Source of the DNA: Candidatus Zixiibacteriota bacterium
GTDB taxonomy: Bacteria > Zixibacteria > MSB-5A5 > GN15 > FEB-12
DNA length: 5,506 bases
Assembly: GCA_030591625.1 (NCBI GenBank)
Contig: JAUVAR010000192.1
Span: 1 to 5,506 of the forward strand
Direction of reading: 5' to 3'
Shown here: piece by piece, positions 5,492 through 5,506 of the stretch
Numbering within the stretch: position 1 is the first letter of the stretch
Layout of the letters: each line of letters starts with the position of its first letter
The notes under the pieces: model-generated
What the model was told of the DNA's origin: nothing
The model's input: the letters and a program-made list of their open reading frames with translations, nothing else
The model's database searches: none
Position numbers and translations under genes: made by a program

Positions 5492-5506
5492 ACTTGTCCG
5501 CAGCCC

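Noticed and set aside
4915..5506. selC as an integration site with a genomic island
   Set aside because: selC is a known island target, but no integrase and no repeat of the selC 3' end are visible in the 198 bases downstream. The window is too short to judge further.

Overview
This is a bacterial chromosomal window of moderate GC content. Four protein genes lie on the minus strand and one tRNA gene lies on the plus strand. The bacterium makes peptidoglycan (murB), has the RecG fork-remodelling helicase, and appears able to decode UGA as selenocysteine (selC). DUF1844 proteins are typical of Deltaproteobacteria, Acidobacteria, Planctomycetes and FCB-type or candidate phyla rather than enterics or Firmicutes, so such a lineage is likely. 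The sequence does not fix the taxon.

Layout on the minus strand, in transcription order from high to low coordinates. First is a MinD/ParA/FlhG-like deviant Walker ATPase (4917 to 3544). It has a charged, repeat-bearing N-terminal extension and a possible membrane-binding C-terminal helix, and a rho-independent terminator follows it (3490-3520). Next is recG (3412 or 3427 to 1325), with a candidate promoter of its own. Then comes a small DUF1844 protein (1289 to 921), 35 bp downstream of recG and preceded by a good ribosome binding site. Last is murB (758 down to the window edge), cut off at its C-terminal end. A 162-bp gap between the DUF1844 gene and murB holds a doubtful 37-codon ORF, a perfect 14-bp palindrome and a candidate murB promoter. 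recG, the DUF1844 gene and murB probably form one transcription group, with an extra internal promoter before murB.

On the plus strand at 5212-5308 is a tRNA-Sec gene (UCA anticodon, long variable arm, encoded CCA). It has a well-spaced sigma-70-type promoter immediately upstream and a short terminator-like hairpin downstream. Its acceptor/T-arm 3' strand is one base shorter than the usual bacterial 8+5 arrangement. The base that would pair with A6 is missing, which is the most striking irregularity in the window.

The stretch 4918-5211, between the divergent ATPase and selC genes, has no credible protein gene. It holds the ATPase ribosome binding site, an AT-rich leader, a weak inverted repeat and the selC promoter. 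The last 200 bases (5309-5506) hold the putative selC terminator, an imperfect direct repeat and a strong 9-bp hairpin, probably leader DNA for something beyond the window. I saw no CRISPR array, insertion sequence, phage gene or toxin-antitoxin pair. I did not find a convincing new multi-gene system. The best candidates for novelty are the irregular tRNA-Sec and the repeat-extended MinD-like ATPase.
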